8,953 bases of DNA from Thermoplasmata archaeon. Its GTDB lineage: Archaea > Thermoplasmatota > Thermoplasmata > Thermoplasmatales > Thermoplasmataceae. Positions 6,183-8,953 of this stretch are shown here, piece after piece. How positions within the stretch are numbered: the stretch's first letter is position 1; each line of letters starts with the position of its first letter. The notes under the pieces are model-generated. The model was not told the origin of the DNA, searched no databases, and saw only the letters and a list, made by a program, of their open reading frames with translations. Position numbers and translations under genes: made by a program. The stretch is taken from NCBI GenBank assembly GCA_021833045.1, contig JAKBGP010000075.1, forward strand, positions 1-8,953. The letters are read 5' to 3'.

Positions 6183-6827
6183 TTATTGAGCTGGGACTTC
6201 CTCTGCCGGGGCATCTTCAGGAACTGAAAAGTTATATTTCTCTCCAGTGCTTGTGAGCTCTGACTTTCTAAATTCCAGCTTTTTGAGCGGGTATATATCT
6301 TTGACTCCGTTTAATATTTCTGATACTGATTCATCTTCTATTATAAATCTAGCAAATTCAAAGTAATCCATATTCTTAACTTTTTCAGAAACAATTTGAG
6401 TAATGGCATTTCTCAGCTCAACACTTTTAGCTGATGTCAACTTATTTTCTGTTACAGCGACCACTTTAAGAACAAATTCGTAACCATCGGTAGTTTTTAC
6501 ATCCTTTACAATATCAATTCTCTCCTTTCTTCTCCTTACCATTCTTCTTATATAATCGTCGTTAACAGAATGACCAACAAAAATTGTACTGCACTTAGTA
6601 CCAACACAATCTAAGACCTTAAATTCGAGCTTTGCGTTTGACTTTTTGAAATTCCCAGAAAAGTCTGATATAGGAATTTCCACCACTCTTCCTTTTATAC
6701 TATCGGGTCCAGTACCCACTGTCATAGCTATTTCTTTTCCTCCAAGCTGACTCGGAGCCATAATTCTGTACCATTTCTTTTCTTTCCACTTATCCTTCGT
6801 TCTTTTATTTGATCTTTCTCCAGCCAT
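6183..6827 (-). CDS. 30S ribosomal protein eS1 (S3Ae)
   Basis: This 214-residue basic protein belongs to the archaeal/eukaryotic S3Ae family. The N-terminus is Lys/Arg-rich (SNKRTKDKWKEKKWY, 6-20), followed by the family-typical stretch around IMAPSQLGGKEIAMTVGT. The segments GRVVEIPISDFSGNF and VNDDYIRRMVRRRKERID are also characteristic of eS1. The tail is acidic (PEDAPAEEVPAQ), as in other archaeal homologues. It is a structural component of the small subunit near the mRNA exit region. The start ATG has a GAGGG ribosome-binding-like sequence upstream at 6833-6837. It is divergent from the EF-1alpha operon and is followed 19 bp later by the tRNA gene. Confidence 0.95.
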   Translation of the reverse strand: MAGERSNKRTKDKWKEKKWYRIMAPSQLGGKEIAMTVGTGPDSIKGRVVEIPISDFSGNFKKSNAKLEFKVLDCVGTKCSTIFVGHSVNDDYIRRMVRRRKERIDIVKDVKTTDGYEFVLKVVAVTENKLTSAKSVELRNAITQIVSEKVKNMDYFEFARFIIEDESVSEILNGVKDIYPLKKLEFRKSELTSTGEKYNFSVPEDAPAEEVPAQ

Positions 6828-6832
6828 TCAAT

Positions 6833-6855
6833 CCCTCTAAAGGTGCACTTTAAAC
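6833..6855 (-). promoter_or_regulatory. Putative promoter and ribosome binding site of the eS1 gene
   Basis: On the minus strand GTTTAAAG (6855-6848) is a TATA-like box at -28 to -21 from the ATG at 6827, and GAGGG (6837-6833) lies 5 bases before it. The two signals conflict: the box predicts a leaderless message, whereas the GAGGG suggests a leader. An upstream promoter inside the 286-bp divergent gap is possible. Moderate-to-low certainty. Confidence 0.35.
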
Positions 6856-7037
6856 TTTACGAAATAATAACAGTGAAATTAAATGTTTCGATTATTAGAA
6901 AGAAACCATTTAAGGAGCATTTTGAAAACTATCCATCCTAAAGTGCAATTGGTATTGAACATCCTCTCCGCTCATACTATATGTAAACGTGCTAGTTTTA
7001 CTAAAAGTGAAAGCAATTGGAAAACCTATTATAACTA

Positions 7038-7109
7038 TTATAAATTACCGTACGAAGAGTTTAATAAATAAAATCCTCTAACGGGATAACTCAAATAAGT
7101 AAAAGGTGA
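7038..7109 (+). promoter_or_regulatory. Promoter and Shine-Dalgarno of the EF-1alpha operon
   Basis: TTATAAAT at 7038-7045 and TTTAATAA at 7060-7067 are TATA-like; transcription would start near 7067 or 7090, giving a leader of roughly 25-45 bases. AAGGTG at 7103-7108 is a good Shine-Dalgarno match, 5 bases before ATG 7114. The rest of the 286-bp divergent gap (6828-7113) holds no convincing gene: the 62-codon open frame at 6883-7071 overlaps these promoter elements and looks accidental. Confidence 0.45.
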
Positions 7110-7113
7110 ATAA

Positions 7114-8388
7114 ATGGCAGGACAAAAACCACACATAAATTTGGTAACGATAGGGCATGTTGATCATGGAAAGTCGACTTTAGTAGGGAGACTGCTGTTC
7201 GAGCACGGTGAAATTCCACAGCACATAATCGATGATTACAAGAAACAGGCCGATGAAAAAGGAAAAGCTACGTTCGAGTTTGCTTGGGTAATGGATAGGT
7301 ACAAAGAAGAAAGGGAAAGAGGAGTTACAATTGATCTATCTCACAGGAAGTTTGAGACAGATAAGTACTACTTCACTATCATTGATGCACCAGGGCATAG
7401 GGACTTTGTAAAAAATATGATTACTGGAACAAGCCAGGCAGATGCAGCTATGCTTGTAATATCTGCAAGGGAAGGAGAAGGGATCATGGCACAGACAAGA
7501 GAACACGCATTCCTTGCAAAAACACTTGGAGTACAACAGATCATAGTACTTGCAAATAAGATGGACTCAGTACAACCACCTTACAGTGAAAAGAGATTCA
7601 CAGAAGTAAAGGGAGAAATAGAGAAGTTCATGGCGTCTGTTGGTTACAGGAATTTTCCAATAATCCCAATTAGTGGTTATAAGGGAGATAACATAACGAA
7701 AAAATCAGAAAACATGAAATGGTACAGTGGACCAACATTACTGGAAGCATTAGAATCATTAAAGGTACCCGAGAAACCAACAAACAAGCCTCTCAGGCTA
7801 CCAGTTCAGGACGTTTATTCCATAACTGGAATAGGAACAGTTCCTGTTGGAAGAGTTGAAACAGGAATTATAAAACCTGGAGACAAGGTTATATTCATGC
7901 CGGCCAATAAGCAGGGGGAAGTAAAATCTGTGGAAATGCATCATGAGTCATTGCCCCAGGCAGAACCAGGAGACAATGTAGGGTTCAATGTAAGGGGAAT
8001 AGCCAAAAATGATGTCAAGAGAGGAGATGTTTGTGGACCAGTTAATGCACCACCAACCGTAGCCAAATCATTCACGGCTCAGATAGTAGTTCTGAACCAT
8101 CCAAGCGTTATTGCAGTTGGTTACAAGCCGGTATTTCACGTTCATACAACTCAGGTTGCGTGCAGGTTTGAAGAGCTCGTAAAGACAATCAACCCTAAGG
8201 ACGGTACAACAAAAGAAAACAATCCTCAGTTCATCAAAACTGGAGATATAGCGGTTGTTAAAGTGGTTCCAGATAAACCATTGGTAATAGAGAAGGTTGC
8301 AGAATTCCCACAACTCGGTAGGTTTGCTATTAGGGATATGGGGCAAACTGTTGCCGCAGGTCTCTGCCAGGAAGTAGAAACTAAGTAA
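7114..8388 (+). CDS. tuf: Translation elongation factor EF-1alpha (aEF1A)
   Basis: This 424-residue GTPase delivers aminoacyl-tRNA to the ribosomal A site. G motifs are intact: G1 GHVDHGKS (14-21), G2 threonine in GVTID (T72), G3 DAPGH (91-95), G4 NKMD (148-151) and G5 near SGY (187-189). The EF1A-type switch I insertion is present ([14 protein letters not shown]). Domain 2 (about 225-315, with [14 protein letters not shown]) and domain 3 (about 320-424, with [12 protein letters not shown]) follow, and the length is that of archaeal EF-1alpha. The start ATG follows AAGGTG. Its stop codon overlaps the ribosome binding site of the S10 gene, so the two are translated from one message. The S10 and EF-2 genes follow directly. 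Confidence 0.98.
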   Translation: MAGQKPHINLVTIGHVDHGKSTLVGRLLFEHGEIPQHIIDDYKKQADEKGKATFEFAWVMDRYKEERERGVTIDLSHRKFETDKYYFTIIDAPGHRDFVKNMITGTSQADAAMLVISAREGEGIMAQTREHAFLAKTLGVQQIIVLANKMDSVQPPYSEKRFTEVKGEIEKFMASVGYRNFPIIPISGYKGDNITKKSENMKWYSGPTLLEALESLKVPEKPTNKPLRLPVQDVYSITGIGTVPVGRVETGIIKPGDKVIFMPANKQGEVKSVEMHHESLPQAEPGDNVGFNVRGIAKNDVKRGDVCGPVNAPPTVAKSFTAQIVVLNHPSVIAVGYKPVFHVHTTQVACRFEELVKTINPKDGTTKENNPQFIKTGDIAVVKVVPDKPLVIEKVAEFPQLGRFAIRDMGQTVAAGLCQEVETK

Positions 8389-8398
8389 AGTGAACATC

Positions 8399-8713
8399 AT
8401 GGTATCATATAGAGCTAGGATTTCACTGAGTGGAACTGATCATAGGATAGTGGACGAGGTCTGCAGGGAGATCAAAGGTATTGCGCAAAGAACAGGGGTT
8501 GATATTCACGGTCCTGTTCCATTACCTACCAAAAGATTAACCGTTCCAGTAAGAAAGAGCCCAGATGGAGAAGGTTCACCGACCTGGGACAGATGGGAAA
8601 TGAGGGTACATAAGAGACTCATCGATATTGATGGAGACGAAAGGACACTTAAGCAGGTGATGAAAATCTCAATACCAGACGGGGTCCAGATAGAAATTCA
8701 AATGAAAAATTAA
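8399..8713 (+). CDS. rpsJ: 30S ribosomal protein S10 (uS10)
   Basis: The protein has 104 residues from ATG 8399. An in-frame GTG at 8390 would add three residues, but it lies inside the AAAGTG ribosome-binding-like sequence (8387-8392, 6 bases before the ATG), so I reject it. The protein carries the archaeal uS10 signature: [10 protein letters not shown] at the N-terminus, [20 protein letters not shown] in the middle, and [17 protein letters not shown]. It binds 16S rRNA in the head of the small subunit and sits in the usual tuf-rpsJ order. Only 10 bases separate the EF-1alpha stop codon from this ATG, so it is part of one operon. Length and composition are normal. Confidence 0.96.
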   Translation: MVSYRARISLSGTDHRIVDEVCREIKGIAQRTGVDIHGPVPLPTKRLTVPVRKSPDGEGSPTWDRWEMRVHKRLIDIDGDERTLKQVMKISIPDGVQIEIQMKN

Positions 8714-8730
8714 TTTTTTCTAATATTTTA

Positions 8731-8736
8731 AAGGTG
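8731..8736 (+). promoter_or_regulatory. Shine-Dalgarno of the EF-2 gene
   Basis: AAGGTG lies 5 bases before ATG 8742, the same sequence and spacing as at the EF-1alpha gene. Just upstream a TTTTTT run (8714-8719) and ATATTTTAAA occupy the 28-bp gap after S10. These could weaken read-through from S10, but no separate promoter is demanded. Confidence 0.7.
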
Positions 8737-8741
8737 TTTTT

Positions 8742-8953
8742 ATGGGTCGAAAGGAAGATAATATTGCAAAGGCTGCAACATTAGTTAATAAGGCTGAAAG
8801 TATAAGAAATATTGATATTGCTGCACACATTGATCATGGTAAAACAACGCTCAGTGATAATTTAATTGCTGGAGCAGGGATGATGAGTGAGGATCTTGCC
8901 GGAAAGCAGTTAATGCTGGATTATGATGAACAGGAACAGGCCAGAGGAATAAC
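8742..8953 (+). CDS. fusA: Translation elongation factor EF-2, N-terminal part (truncated by window)
   Basis: Seventy codons are visible before the window ends. After a short charged start (MGRKEDN) comes [18 protein letters not shown]: the G1 P-loop is AHIDHGKT at 28-35. The stretch [19 protein letters not shown] (52-70) leads into the G2 switch I threonine. This is the archaeal EF-2 (aEF2) N-terminus, not bacterial EF-G. EF-2 drives translocation on the ribosome. The full protein should be about 730 residues; the rest lies outside. The AAGGTG ribosome binding site and the position after S10 suggest the same operon as EF-1alpha. Confidence 0.96.
   Translation, partial: MGRKEDNIAKAATLVNKAESIRNIDIAAHIDHGKTTLSDNLIAGAGMMSEDLAGKQLMLDYDEQEQARGI

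Noticed and set aside
6844..6947. Inverted 9-bp pair TGCACTTTA (6844-6852) and TAAAGTGCA (6939-6947) in the eS1/EF-1alpha gap
   Set aside because: A 9-bp match in a gap of this size is not far from chance, the left copy overlaps the eS1 TATA-like box, and the arms are 86 bp apart; no clear role.
6883..7071. 62-codon plus-strand open frame between the eS1 and EF-1alpha genes
   Set aside because: It has no recognisable domain and no ribosome binding site. It runs over the likely TATA boxes of EF-1alpha and its composition looks like translated AT-rich spacer.
8068..8400. 110-codon minus-strand open frame under the 3' end of EF-1alpha
   Set aside because: It is antisense to a highly conserved gene; cysteine- and phenylalanine-rich shadow translation with no motif.

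Overview
The window is an archaeal chromosomal segment, moderately AT-rich. Archaeal-type eS1 (S3Ae), EF-1alpha, S10 and EF-2 genes, a tRNA-Met with an archaeal bulge-helix-bulge intron, an archaeal aaRS-like asparagine synthetase and a COG1855-type PIN-ATPase-KH protein all point to a euryarchaeote. TATA-like boxes about 26 bases before start codons suggest many leaderless messages. Together with the gene families this resembles the Thermoplasmatales (Ferroplasma/Thermoplasma relatives). That placement is inference; no 16S gene is present.

Layout, left half: a stand-alone PP-loop asparagine-synthase domain protein runs off the left edge (minus strand). It is divergent, across only 32 bp, from a PIN/ATPase/KH protein (642-2429, plus). 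The latter converges with an asparagine synthetase A of the AspRS/AsnRS-like family (minus). That gene is in turn divergent from an Lrp/AsnC-family regulator (plus). Next come an MFS transporter and a PaiB-like FMN-binding protein, both on the plus strand.

Layout, right half: an intron-containing tRNA-Met(CAT) and the gene for ribosomal protein eS1 lie together on the minus strand. They are divergent, over 286 bp without a convincing gene, from a translation operon of EF-1alpha, S10 and EF-2. EF-2 is cut by the right edge. Both elongation-factor genes have an AAGGTG ribosome binding site 5 nt before the ATG, and S10 has a weaker version, unlike most genes in the left half.

Themes: the left half concerns asparagine/aspartate nitrogen metabolism (two unrelated asparagine-synthase folds and an AsnC-type regulator) plus a putative RNA-processing ATPase; the right half is core translation. 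I found no mobile element, CRISPR array, rRNA or defence island. Nothing here is convincingly a new system. The most useful leads are the asnA/AsnC-type divergent pair with spaced dyads, the amidotransferase-less asparagine-synthase protein, the compact divergent promoter at 610-641, and the 16-nt tRNA intron with a textbook splice motif.
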